The notes beneath the pieces are model-generated. The model saw nothing but the letters and a program-made list of their open reading frames with translations. It did not search any database and was not told the origin of the DNA. The translations under genes and the position numbers were made by a program. From Spirochaetaceae bacterium (GTDB lineage: Bacteria > Spirochaetota > Spirochaetia > Treponematales > Treponemataceae): a DNA stretch of 64,000 nucleotides. Shown in pieces: positions 41,529 through 50,298 of the stretch. How positions within the stretch are numbered: the stretch's first letter is position 1; each line of letters starts with the position of its first letter. The stretch lies in the NCBI GenBank assembly GCA_017614995.1, contig JAGAAX010000050.1:1-64000 (forward strand), given 5' to 3'.

Positions 41529-42521
41529 ATGAAAAATAGTACAACCAAAATGATATCTTTTGTTTTCTCAATGATGCTTGTCTTTGTGGTCATTCTTGTG
41601 ATCTTTTCAGTAAACATTTTGAACAAGCAGGAAAGCTATGTTGCTTTGCCGGCAGAGGGATATAAAAATCATATTTTGGTTGTCGGCACTCATACAGACG
41701 CTGCTTTTTTGCAGGAAGTCTACGAAGGTGCCGCCTCTGTTGCAGACGATTATGACGCGGTTGTAGAACTGCTTCTGCCGGATTCTCATGCTGACGATGT
41801 TTCAATTTCTTCATGGCTTGAATACGCAGAATACATCGGGGCTTCAGGCGTTATTGCTTATATAGACGACGAAAAAGAAATTGTTAAATCCCCTGTGGAT
41901 ATTACCGGCAAAAAAATTCCGCTGGTGACAATAGGAAACGATAACCCGAACTCAAGCCACATTTCATACATTGGTACTAACAAATATGAACTTGGAAAAC
42001 AGCTTGCAAAGCTTGTTAATTCAATAAAGCCGCAGAACGCTCAACTGCTGATAGTAGCAGATACAAATTACAATAGCGAAGCAACAAATATTATGGTTGC
42101 GGCTTTTTCAGAAAGCCTCGGTTCTTCATCAAATTTGAGCTGGCATCTGCTTGAAACCGGCAGAAACAAAAATGTAAGCTCTGATGAGATTATAAGACAG
42201 ACTTTTTTGAAAAGACCTGAAATAAACATGGTTATCTGCCTTTCACTTGAAGATACCCTGCGCGTAGCACAAAGCGTAATTGATTTGAATAAGACCGGCG
42301 ACATAAAGATAATCGGTTTCCATGAAAGCGAAAAAACTTTGGAGTATTTAAGCAAAGGAATTTTATCTGCTATAATATCGTTCAATCCTGAAAAAATCGG
42401 TAAAGCTGCAATGAAGGAAATCTTCGATTATAAGCAGAACGGCTATGCAAATGGATATATCGTAAGTGATATCAATATTATAACAAAACAGACGCTGTCG
42501 CGGCGGGAACATCTTAAATGA
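41529..42521 (+). CDS. Membrane-anchored sugar-binding sensor protein (XylFII-like)
   Basis: 330 residues from the ATG at 41529; 41508 and 41445 are alternative starts. One N-terminal membrane helix (~8-30) has no cleavage or lipobox signal, then comes a Peripla_BP_4 domain: HILVVGTHTDAAFLQEVYEG, GVIAYIDDEKEIVKSPV, PLVTIGNDNPNSSHISYIGT, IIGFHESEKTLEYLSKGILSAII. It overlaps the kinase gene by 4 bases (ATGA). In clostridia such an anchored XylFII binds sugar and activates LytS. The ligand here is unknown, likely a pentose or other monosaccharide. Confidence 0.75.
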   Translation: MKNSTTKMISFVFSMMLVFVVILVIFSVNILNKQESYVALPAEGYKNHILVVGTHTDAAFLQEVYEGAASVADDYDAVVELLLPDSHADDVSISSWLEYAEYIGASGVIAYIDDEKEIVKSPVDITGKKIPLVTIGNDNPNSSHISYIGTNKYELGKQLAKLVNSIKPQNAQLLIVADTNYNSEATNIMVAAFSESLGSSSNLSWHLLETGRNKNVSSDEIIRQTFLKRPEINMVICLSLEDTLRVAQSVIDLNKTGDIKIIGFHESEKTLEYLSKGILSAIISFNPEKIGKAAMKEIFDYKQNGYANGYIVSDINIITKQTLSRREHLK

Positions 42522-44023
42522 ATCTGATACTTGCTGTAAGAAAATGGTTTTTGAACACAACAATACGCAAAAAGCTCCTTTTATCATTTATTGTTTCAAC
42601 TTCCATTATGTGTTTTGTTGTTATTTACATAATTTTCATTTTCAGCACAGTCGTAAATTCTGTAGCCATTGCATACAGAAGCAACGCAAAACTGGACGAA
42701 TATTCAATAAAACTTTCTGAAATGGAAGCTTCGCTTGAACAGTATATAAAGCTCGGCTCTTTTGACAGCATTGACAGCTATTACCGCCTTAAAGGCAAAA
42801 TTGAAGGTGAAACCGCTTCTATCTTTGCAACAAAACCCCAGAAAAATGAAATAATCTTGCGTGAATATTCGCTTACAAAGCTTGTTGAGTCTTTTATTTT
42901 TTATGCTGATGCGGCAGTGGCTGCGCGGAGGGCAAACAATATCGGAGTCTCTGACATGTGGTACACAAAGGCAGGCAGGGGCTACAAGCTGATTAACTCG
43001 AACATTCTTGAGTTGAGCAACCTCTATTTTCAGCGGAATATCCGCGAATATAAAAAAGCGCTTGAAAATTTGCGGAGCGTTTCGTTTTTCTGCATTTTGA
43101 TTGTGATTCTGATGGCTTTGCTTGATTTGCTGTTTGTTTATATGCTCGTCAACAACATTACGCAGCCGCTCGAAAGAATCTCGAACGTGGCGAACAAGCT
43201 TGCCGACCGCGAATTTGATATTCCATTATTGCAGTCAAACACAAATGATGAAGTGGGCAACATCTGCCGCGCCTTTAACGGCATGATTATAAGCATAAGG
43301 GAATACATCGACACAATTTGGGAAAAAGCCGAAAAAGAAAACGAGCTCCGCAAAAAAGAGATGGAGATGGCTTCGCTTTACAAAGACGCGCAGCTTAAAG
43401 CCTTGCAGTCGCAGATTAACCCGCACTTTTTGTTCAATACGCTCAATACCGGTGCGCAGCTTGCCATGCTTGAGGACGCGGACAAAACCTCGTATTTTAT
43501 TACGCAGGTTGCGGACTTTTTCCGTCACAATATTCAGCAGAACAGCATAGACACAACTTTAGAAAACGAGCTTAGCCTTATCGATAATTACGTTTATATT
43601 ATGAAGATGCGGTTCGGTTCAAAATTGAATTTTGAAAAAACTATTGAATGTTCTTCATTGAGCCAGCGGATTCCTACAATGGTGCTTCAGCCAATTGTAG
43701 AAAACTGCATAAGGCATGGGCTTAAAAATATAGAAAAAGGCGGAATTGTCAGGCTGAATGTTACCGAAAACAGCGACATAATAGAAATAAGAGTAACGGA
43801 CAACGGCTCCGGCGTTCCGCCAGAGATAAGAGAACAGCTTTTAAGTGAGAATGGTGCGGTTATAGCTGACAAAGAAAAATCGGCTACTTCAGAGCATGGA
43901 GTCGGTTTGTATAATGTAATTTCGCGCCTGAGGCTGTTTTATTCAGATATTTCGGTTTTTGATATTTTGCAGAATGAAGGCGGCGGCGCCTGCTTTGTGT
44001 TGAAGCTGCCAAAGACAAAATAA
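42518..44023 (+). CDS. LytS/YesM-type sensor histidine kinase
   Basis: 501 residues. Membrane helices are at ~19-45 and ~187-211 with an external ~140-residue helical segment, then HAMP (NNITQPLERISNVANKLADREF). The His_kinase domain has QINPHFLFNTLNT with the phospho-acceptor His303. The ATPase has the N box PIVENCIRHGLKNIEKGG, and DNGSGVP and HGVGLYNV. No response regulator is adjacent, unlike most YesMN or LytSR pairs. Confidence 0.92.
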   Translation: MNLILAVRKWFLNTTIRKKLLLSFIVSTSIMCFVVIYIIFIFSTVVNSVAIAYRSNAKLDEYSIKLSEMEASLEQYIKLGSFDSIDSYYRLKGKIEGETASIFATKPQKNEIILREYSLTKLVESFIFYADAAVAARRANNIGVSDMWYTKAGRGYKLINSNILELSNLYFQRNIREYKKALENLRSVSFFCILIVILMALLDLLFVYMLVNNITQPLERISNVANKLADREFDIPLLQSNTNDEVGNICRAFNGMIISIREYIDTIWEKAEKENELRKKEMEMASLYKDAQLKALQSQINPHFLFNTLNTGAQLAMLEDADKTSYFITQVADFFRHNIQQNSIDTTLENELSLIDNYVYIMKMRFGSKLNFEKTIECSSLSQRIPTMVLQPIVENCIRHGLKNIEKGGIVRLNVTENSDIIEIRVTDNGSGVPPEIREQLLSENGAVIADKEKSATSEHGVGLYNVISRLRLFYSDISVFDILQNEGGGACFVLKLPKTK

Positions 44024-44051
44024 ATTAGGCGTATTAAAAGGTGGGGTAAAA

Positions 44052-45113
44052 ATGAAGATAAAACTAACTGTATTTTTTTTGAGCTTTTTGGTTTTGTTTG
44101 CCGGATGCTCAAAAAAGGAAATAAACAAATCTGCTGAAAGCCAGGACAAGAAAAACCTGACGATTGGCTTTTCCATTGACAGTTTTGTAATTGAGCGGTG
44201 GCGGCGCGACTGCGACATTTTTATGGCATCCGCAAAAGAATACGGCGCGTCTGTTATAGTTCAGAATGCCGGCAACAGCATAGACGAGCAGATAAAGCAG
44301 ATTAAATATCTAATAGATCAGAATATTGATGTTCTTGTGATTGTGCCTAAGAATGCTTCGTCTTTAACAGACGTTATACAAAAAGCACATGCAAAAAATA
44401 TTCCGGTAATTTCTTATGACAGGCTTATTTTAGACGCGCCTATTGATTTGTACGTGACAATTGATACCAAAAAAGTAGGAACTTTAATGGCGGAGGAACT
44501 CTGCAAGATTAAGCCGAAAGGCAACTGGTTCTGCATTTACGGCGCAGAAGAAGACTATAATATGCAGATGCTCAAAGAGGGCGTTTTGTCTGCCGTTAAG
44601 CTTATAAATGCAAGAGCGCACAATGATATAAAAATCGATATGGAATATTTTACAGCCGGCTGGAATTATGATTTGTCTTATAAAAAGATGAACGAAATGC
44701 TTGAAGCCAAACGGATTCCGGAAGCTGTTATCTGCGGAAACGACGCAATCGCTGAAAATATTCTGCGCGCCCTGTCTGAGCACCGTATAAACAATGTGGC
44801 TGTTTCCGGGCAGGACGCCGATATTGCGGCTTGTCAGCGCATTGTGGAAAGCAAGCAGGCAATTACAGTCTACAAGCCGATTACACAGCTTGCAAAATGT
44901 GCCGCCGAATGTGCGTGTATTCTGGCGCGCGGCAAGCCCAATATTTCCATTATTACCGGCAACAGCACAATCAACAACGGTTATGGAGAAGTTCCTGTTT
45001 TGTGGCTTGATCCGCAGGTTGTAACAAAAGAAAATATTGAAGACGTAATCATCAAAAACGGTTTTCACACAAGAGAAGAAGTTTACAGAAATATTGATAT
45101 TTCTGAGGAGTGA
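44052..45113 (+). CDS. Sugar ABC transporter substrate-binding lipoprotein (XylF-like)
   Basis: 353 residues with lipobox LFAGCSKK (Cys ~19). The Peripla_BP_4 domain has TIGFSIDSFVIERWRRDC, DVLVIVPKNASSLTDVI, VISYDRLILDAPIDLYVTIDTKKVG, NDAIAENILRAL and ISGQDAD-type VSGQDADIAAC. VISYDRL and TIDNKKVG-like strings are typical of xylose-binding XylF. The permease and ATPase genes are not nearby, so it may serve sensing with the upstream kinase or share a distant transporter. Confidence 0.88.
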   Translation: MKIKLTVFFLSFLVLFAGCSKKEINKSAESQDKKNLTIGFSIDSFVIERWRRDCDIFMASAKEYGASVIVQNAGNSIDEQIKQIKYLIDQNIDVLVIVPKNASSLTDVIQKAHAKNIPVISYDRLILDAPIDLYVTIDTKKVGTLMAEELCKIKPKGNWFCIYGAEEDYNMQMLKEGVLSAVKLINARAHNDIKIDMEYFTAGWNYDLSYKKMNEMLEAKRIPEAVICGNDAIAENILRALSEHRINNVAVSGQDADIAACQRIVESKQAITVYKPITQLAKCAAECACILARGKPNISIITGNSTINNGYGEVPVLWLDPQVVTKENIEDVIIKNGFHTREEVYRNIDISEE

Positions 45114-45118
45114 GATTT

Positions 45119-45919
45119 ATGAAAAAATGCTTTTTAGCTTTAATCTGTTTTTGTTTTGCCGCAGCCTGTTTTGCCGTTTCAAGAGACCGCTCAATTATAA
45201 CTTATAACCTTGAATATTTTTCAAACGGCGCACAGAAAGAGCTGGAATTTTATATCACAGATTCCAGTGTTGTGGTAAACAATTTTGACAAGACCGTTTT
45301 GAATGCAAAGAAAACCTTTGCAAGTGACAAAAAGCTGCATGAAGACTTGTCTGGCGATTTTAATTACAGGTTCAGAATTGATTTTTATTACGATATCAAC
45401 ACAAAAAAATCATATTATGTGAGAAACGGCTTTGATATTTTTGACTGCAAGAATAAAGTTTCTCTTGAACTTGATAATCTTATAAGAGATGTTTATGGAA
45501 ACTTTTCAACTTATGCAGTTGAGCACTTTTATAAAAAAGGAACTTTGAGACCTGATAAGCTTTCAGGTACAAAGAGAGTCTGCTTTTATCTTGATTCAAG
45601 ACCGTTTGCAATGGAATCAACTGGCGAACTCTGCGACCGCGGCAACATTCCGTTTTTTGACTGTGACTTGCGGACTGCTCCAAAAATTGTGAATCAGATA
45701 AAAAACTCAAGACGTATTCCAAACGGCTTTGCTATTAAAGAAGCTTTAATTGAAGGTTCTTACATTATGCAGATTTACCACGGCGACAAAGTAGATAAAA
45801 CTTTCAGAATTGTGAATTCTAAAAATGCTTTTGACGATTCAGACAATTTGCGGAAAGTTGCCGTTGCCGATGATCTTCTTGTTTTGTCTGTAGAATTCAT
45901 GATTGCCAACTGGCTTTAG
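45119..45919 (+). CDS. Secreted protein of unknown function
   Basis: 266 residues. The ATG at 45119 is 8 bases after GAGGAG and inside or next to the previous gene's end. A signal peptide (KKCFLALICFCFAAACFAVS) has a likely cut near residue 20. The mature part is rich in aromatic and charged residues with several short beta-like runs (FYITDSSVVVNNFD, VCFYLDSRPFAMEST). No family is recognised. It may be co-transcribed with the sensor cassette. Confidence 0.7.
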   Translation: MKKCFLALICFCFAAACFAVSRDRSIITYNLEYFSNGAQKELEFYITDSSVVVNNFDKTVLNAKKTFASDKKLHEDLSGDFNYRFRIDFYYDINTKKSYYVRNGFDIFDCKNKVSLELDNLIRDVYGNFSTYAVEHFYKKGTLRPDKLSGTKRVCFYLDSRPFAMESTGELCDRGNIPFFDCDLRTAPKIVNQIKNSRRIPNGFAIKEALIEGSYIMQIYHGDKVDKTFRIVNSKNAFDDSDNLRKVAVADDLLVLSVEFMIANWL

Positions 45920-45946
45920 ATTTTGTACTAAAAGCGGTGATTCTTG

Positions 45947-45955
45947 TGGTATAAT
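45947..45955 (+). promoter_or_regulatory. Extended -10 promoter of hsdR
   Basis: TGGTATAAT, an extended -10 element, ends 8 bases before the hsdR ATG. Transcription would start within a few bases of the ATG, so the mRNA would be leaderless or nearly so. There is no ribosome site before hsdR, which agrees. Confidence 0.5.
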
Positions 45956-45963
45956 TTATAGTC

Positions 45964-48372
45964 ATGGATAGTAAACGTGATCTTTCCGAAAGAGACATCA
46001 TTACAAAATACATTCTCCCCGCAATTGAAGCTTCTGGTTGGGATAAGCAGACTCAAATCAGAGAAGAGGTATCCTTTACTGCTGGTCGCATTTTTGTAAA
46101 AGGTAAGCTGACTAAACGCGGTGAAAAGAAACGAGCTGATATTATCATTTATTATAAATCAAACATTCCAGTTGCTGTTGTTGAAGCAAAAGATAATAAG
46201 CATACGGTTGGAGCTGGAATGCAGCAGGCCTTGGAATATGCAAATACTCTTGATATCCCAGTTGCTATTTCAAGTAATGGTGACGGTTTTGTAATTCAAT
46301 ATCGAAAGAATTGTGCAGATGTAGTTACCGAAAACGCAGACCTAGAAAACTTTCCAACACCATCGGAACTCTGGGCTTGTTACAAACGCTACAACAACAT
46401 CCAAACAAAAGAAGCCGAAGGAACTTCACTTTGCTCATACTTTTTTGATGCGGAAGGCCGGACTCCACGCTACTATCAGCGAATTGCAATTAATCGCACT
46501 GTGGAAGCAATTGCACGCGGTCAGAACAGAATCCTTCTTGTTATGGCTACAGGAACCGGCAAGACTTATACTGCATTTCAGATTATTTATCGTCTCTGGA
46601 AAGCTGGCTGTAAAAAGCGAATCCTCTATTTAGCAGACCGTAACAATCTTATTACTCAAACAAAGAAAGGCGACTTTAAACATTTTAAAGATAAATGCCA
46701 TATTATCAAGCATAAGAAAATCGACAAGTCCTATGAAATCTACCTTGCTCTTTATCAGGGGCTTACAAATTATGATGAAGAAACAGATGCTTACAAAGAA
46801 TTCAGTCCAGACTTTTTTGACCTTATTATTGTAGATGAGTGTCATCGCGGTTCTGTTGATGAAGATAAAGCCTGGCACAAAATTTTGAGCTATTTTAGTT
46901 CTGCGACACAGATTGGTATGACAGCAACACCAAAAGAAACAAAAGCTCTTTCAAATATTGAGTATTTTGGTGAACCGCTTTATACCTATTCTCTCAAGCA
47001 GGGAATTGATGACGGCTTTCTTGCTCCATACAAGGTTTTACGCGTAGGAATGAATGTAGATCTTGAGGGTTATCGTCCCGAGCATGGTAAAACTGATATC
47101 AACGGCGAGCTTGTAGAAGACCGTCTTTACAACACAAAAGATTTTGACCGCAATATTGTAATTGATGAGCGAACAAATCTTGTTGCCAAAAAGATTATGG
47201 AATATCTTACAAATTCCGACCCTATGGCAAAAACAATTGTTTTCTGTGTTGATATTGAACATGCAGAAAGAATGCGACAGGCTCTTTTGCAGTATGTGCC
47301 GCCAGAAATCACCGCGCGGTCAGATAAATATATCGTCCGCATTACCGGCGATGATCCTGTTGCTAAAGGATATCTTGAAGATTTTATAAATCCGGAAGAA
47401 CGATTCCCTGTAATTGCAACAACTTCAAAACTGATGAGCACAGGAACAGATGCCCAGACCTGTAAGCTGATTTGTCTTGATGAAAATATTGGTTCAATGA
47501 CTGAGTTCAAGCAGATTATTGGTCGCGGAACTCGTATTAACGAAGATTACGGAAAACAGTATTTTACAATTATTGATTTCAGAAATGTAACAGACAAATT
47601 TGCAGATAAAGATTTTGATGGTGCTCCGGTAAAAATCAAAGAATCAAAACAGGACGAACAGCTTTCAGAAGAAATAATCGATGAAGGAACTGGTGAAGAA
47701 CAGATAGATCCTGTAACTGGTGAAAATGTTCAGTTCGAAGAAGTTTATGGTTATGATGATGATTTTGGTGCAATGGAACTTGGAGAAAGTACACCCGAAT
47801 ACGGCAAAAAAGAAAAAGTCTACATCGCAGGTGTTGATGTAAGCATCTTAAGCGAACGCCGCCAGTTCCTTGATGCCAATGGAAAACTTATAACCTGCAG
47901 TCTAAAAGAATATACAAAACATGGAATCTTAACTTCATATCGTAGTCTCGACAACTTTTTACAGGCTTGGAACGATGCAGAAAAGAAACAGGCAATTATA
48001 GAAGAACTGGAAAATCAGGGGCTTAGTTTCGACGAACTGAAAGAAGAAATCAAATCTGATTTAGATATTTTTGATTTAATCTGTCATATTGCCTAGGATG
48101 CTCCAGCTCTAACCAGACGCGAAAGAGCAGAAAATGTCCGCAAACGAAATTACTGGACAAAATACGGAGATAAGGCACGCACAGTTCTGGAAGCGCTACT
48201 CGAAAAATACGCAGAAAACGGAATTGAAAATATAGAAAGTATGAAGATACTAACCGTTGACCCGCTTAAAGAACTTGGAACTCCAACAGAACTTGTAAAT
48301 GCATTCGGTGGTAAACCACAGTATCTGGCTGCCATAAAAGAACTTGAAGCAGAGATTTATAGTGTAGCATAA
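45964..48372 (+). pseudogene. hsdR: Type I restriction enzyme R subunit, interrupted by in-frame TAG
   Basis: The first 710 codons end at TAG (48094-48096). The same frame then stays open for 91 codons to TAA (48370-48372) and reads DAPALTRRERAENVRKRNYWTKYG, the usual C-terminal part of this HsdR family, where the TAG site is normally an aromatic residue. Domains: N-terminal nuclease (D59, E74-A-K76), Walker A MATGTGKT (194-201), DECH box (291-294), helicase C-terminal with IGRGTRINEDYG. It may be truncated but partly active, read through, or a pseudogene. TAG is a normal stop elsewhere in this window. Confidence 0.85.
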
Positions 48373-48412
48373 TCAAATTCGTTACTTTTTCTTGAAGTTT
48401 ATAATAAATTTT

Positions 48413-48452
48413 GTTACAATTTGTAACATTTTGACGATTTATATGATATAAT
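48413..48452 (+). promoter_or_regulatory. Operator palindrome and -10 box upstream of the XRE gene
   Basis: GTTACAA-T-TTGTAAC (48413-48427) is a perfect 15-base inverted repeat 20 bases before TATAAT (48447-48452). It covers the expected -35 area, as in autorepressed XRE or TA-type operons. An AAGGAAGG site follows before the ATG at 48475. Confidence 0.55.
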
Positions 48453-48474
48453 ATCTAATAAGGAAGGAATAAAT

Positions 48475-48816
48475 ATGAATTTTAATTTACAGAAATTTTC
48501 AGCTGATGTCAAAGAATTCCGCAAGGCAAATAATCTGACTCAGTCAGAGTTTGCTGGTAAATTGGAATTGGACAACCACACTTTAGTTTCTCTTTTTGAA
48601 CAAGGCAAACGGGCACCTTCAAAAGAAGTCTTTGCTAATTATTGCCGTACTACAGGACATCGTTCTGAAGAATATTGGGAAGCAACAAATGACATGCCGT
48701 CTGCTTATCTGATGGGAAAAATTCAGCAGGGAGATAAGAAGGCTTTGGAATCGGTACTTGAAAAAATCGGTATGCGTGAATATTTATTTGCGCTCTATGA
48801 CAGGGTGAATAAATGA
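48475..48816 (+). CDS. XRE-family helix-turn-helix regulator
   Basis: 113 residues. An HTH_XRE domain is at ~8-65 (VKEFRKANNLTQSEFAGKLELDNHTLVSLFEQGKRAPSKEVF), then a helical C-terminus. Good AAGGAAGG site. It overlaps the peptidase gene by 4 bases, so an ImmR/ImmA-type regulator-protease pair is likely. It probably represses its own promoter through the palindrome at 48413-48427. Confidence 0.85.
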   Translation: MNFNLQKFSADVKEFRKANNLTQSEFAGKLELDNHTLVSLFEQGKRAPSKEVFANYCRTTGHRSEEYWEATNDMPSAYLMGKIQQGDKKALESVLEKIGMREYLFALYDRVNK

Positions 48817-49676
48817 ATTCTAAAAACGATATCGATTCTATAATCAATAATCTGTCTCAAAATACGTACACTTTCGATGAAAACCTTTTGACAAAAGAAG
48901 AAATTGAACTTCTAAAGAATAGGGCAAGGGATTCACGAGCCATTTATGGATTAAATACTCCAATAGGTGCGAATATTTTTTCATTTCTAGAACAAAAGGG
49001 CGATATAGTTTTTCAGCTTCAGGATTTCAAAAAATCAGATTTAGATGCAATGATTATAAAGTATTCTTCTAAATCATTAAAAAAATATATCGTCATTAAT
49101 TCCGATAAACCGCTTATAAATCAAATCTTTGCAGCTGCGCATGAATTATATCATTACTCATACAGCTTTATTGAAAATCAGCTGGATTCATTTGTGTGTT
49201 CATTTAGTAAAAATGACAAAGAAGAAATAAAAGCAAACAGATTTGCAGCAGAATTCTTGCTTCCGGAAGAAGCTTTGCGAAATGAATTAAAATCTTTCTT
49301 ACAATTTTCAGAAGGTAAATTCCAGACAACTCCTCTATATAAACAAATTGCTTTCTGTTTTGTACTGGTAATAAAATATTGCATTCCTTTGAAAGCAGTT
49401 TTATATCGCCTAAAAGAAGAAGGTATTTCAAACACAGATTATTTACTCAAACATTATGAAGATGTAAAGAAGATTCTCCTCGAATTTTCAGAAGAAAATG
49501 TACGTGTAAAGGAATTGTATTCAAATAAGAATATTTATATTAACGAACAGCTTTATGATTTAGTTCCCCTTCTGTATAACAAAGGAAGATTGGATGACTC
49601 TACATTAAACGAAATCATAAAGAAATTCGGCTTATCAGAAACAAAAATAAAGGAAGGTCTGATTGCCGATGAATAA
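48813..49676 (+). CDS. ImmA/IrrE-family metallopeptidase
   Basis: 287 residues. The zinc motif HELYH (110-114) is followed by EIKANRFAAEFLLPEEAL, which gives the third Glu ligand, and a long helical tail. In the ImmA/IrrE family the protease cuts the partner XRE repressor; in some TA systems the same fold is the antitoxin or toxin partner. Overlap with both neighbours suggests one coupled operon. Confidence 0.9.
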   Translation: MNSKNDIDSIINNLSQNTYTFDENLLTKEEIELLKNRARDSRAIYGLNTPIGANIFSFLEQKGDIVFQLQDFKKSDLDAMIIKYSSKSLKKYIVINSDKPLINQIFAAAHELYHYSYSFIENQLDSFVCSFSKNDKEEIKANRFAAEFLLPEEALRNELKSFLQFSEGKFQTTPLYKQIAFCFVLVIKYCIPLKAVLYRLKEEGISNTDYLLKHYEDVKKILLEFSEENVRVKELYSNKNIYINEQLYDLVPLLYNKGRLDDSTLNEIIKKFGLSETKIKEGLIADE

Positions 49677-50295
49677 GTTTTTTGAAATAAGCAAAGATTC
49701 TCCCATCATAATTGATACCTGTATATTTATGGTAGGAATTGAAAAGCGTCAAACAAATCCAGAATATTCTCTTGAAAACATGAAAAAGAACTGGATGAAT
49801 GATGCGCTTTCTTATTTTGAAAATATCAAGCTTCATGAAGTTGTTTATAACGAACTGGATGCTGACACAAAAAAAGTAATAGATGAACACGTTGGTAAAA
49901 ATGTTGAAATAGTTTCTGACAAAGATTTGTTTGATTCAGATCCTGAGTTTATGCGCATTTTTAATGAAATCCATGACCATCCATTGATGTACGCTCCATT
50001 TTCAAAATCAAAGAATCAGGGAGAAGTACATTCGCTCGCTTATGCCTGCTATTATGGTATTCCATATTTTTCTTCTAAAGATTCAGATGCCTGTGATGTT
50101 TGTAATGAAATTGAAGATTTAAAAGATGTTACTGTGGTCGGCTTTGAGAGTCTTGTTGGAATTGCATACAAGGCCGGTGGAAACAAAGAAAAAAGAAAAG
50201 CCCTAAAGGCCCTTTATAAAGAGTTTTGCGCTCCTAAAATAAGACAAGGCGTCATTCCAAAAACTTTAGCAGAATATTTGAGTGAAGAGGAATGA
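49669..50295 (+). CDS. PIN-like putative nuclease
   Basis: 208 residues from the ATG at 49669 (a TTG at 49663 is slightly better spaced to AAGGAAGG). The PIN-type acidic sites are IIIDTCIF (Asp16), VVYNELDADT, GEVHSLAYACYYG, and SSKDSDACDV. Possibly an RNase toxin of a three-gene system with the XRE and peptidase genes. It overlaps the peptidase by 8 bases and precedes hsdS by 3. AT-rich compared with the ribosomal region, which fits transfer. Confidence 0.7.
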   Translation: MNKFFEISKDSPIIIDTCIFMVGIEKRQTNPEYSLENMKKNWMNDALSYFENIKLHEVVYNELDADTKKVIDEHVGKNVEIVSDKDLFDSDPEFMRIFNEIHDHPLMYAPFSKSKNQGEVHSLAYACYYGIPYFSSKDSDACDVCNEIEDLKDVTVVGFESLVGIAYKAGGNKEKRKALKALYKEFCAPKIRQGVIPKTLAEYLSEEE

Positions 50296-50298
50296 TAA

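Noticed and set aside
48475-50295. Prophage immunity region
   Set aside because: The XRE-ImmA pair is phage-like, but no integrase, terminase or structural genes are nearby.
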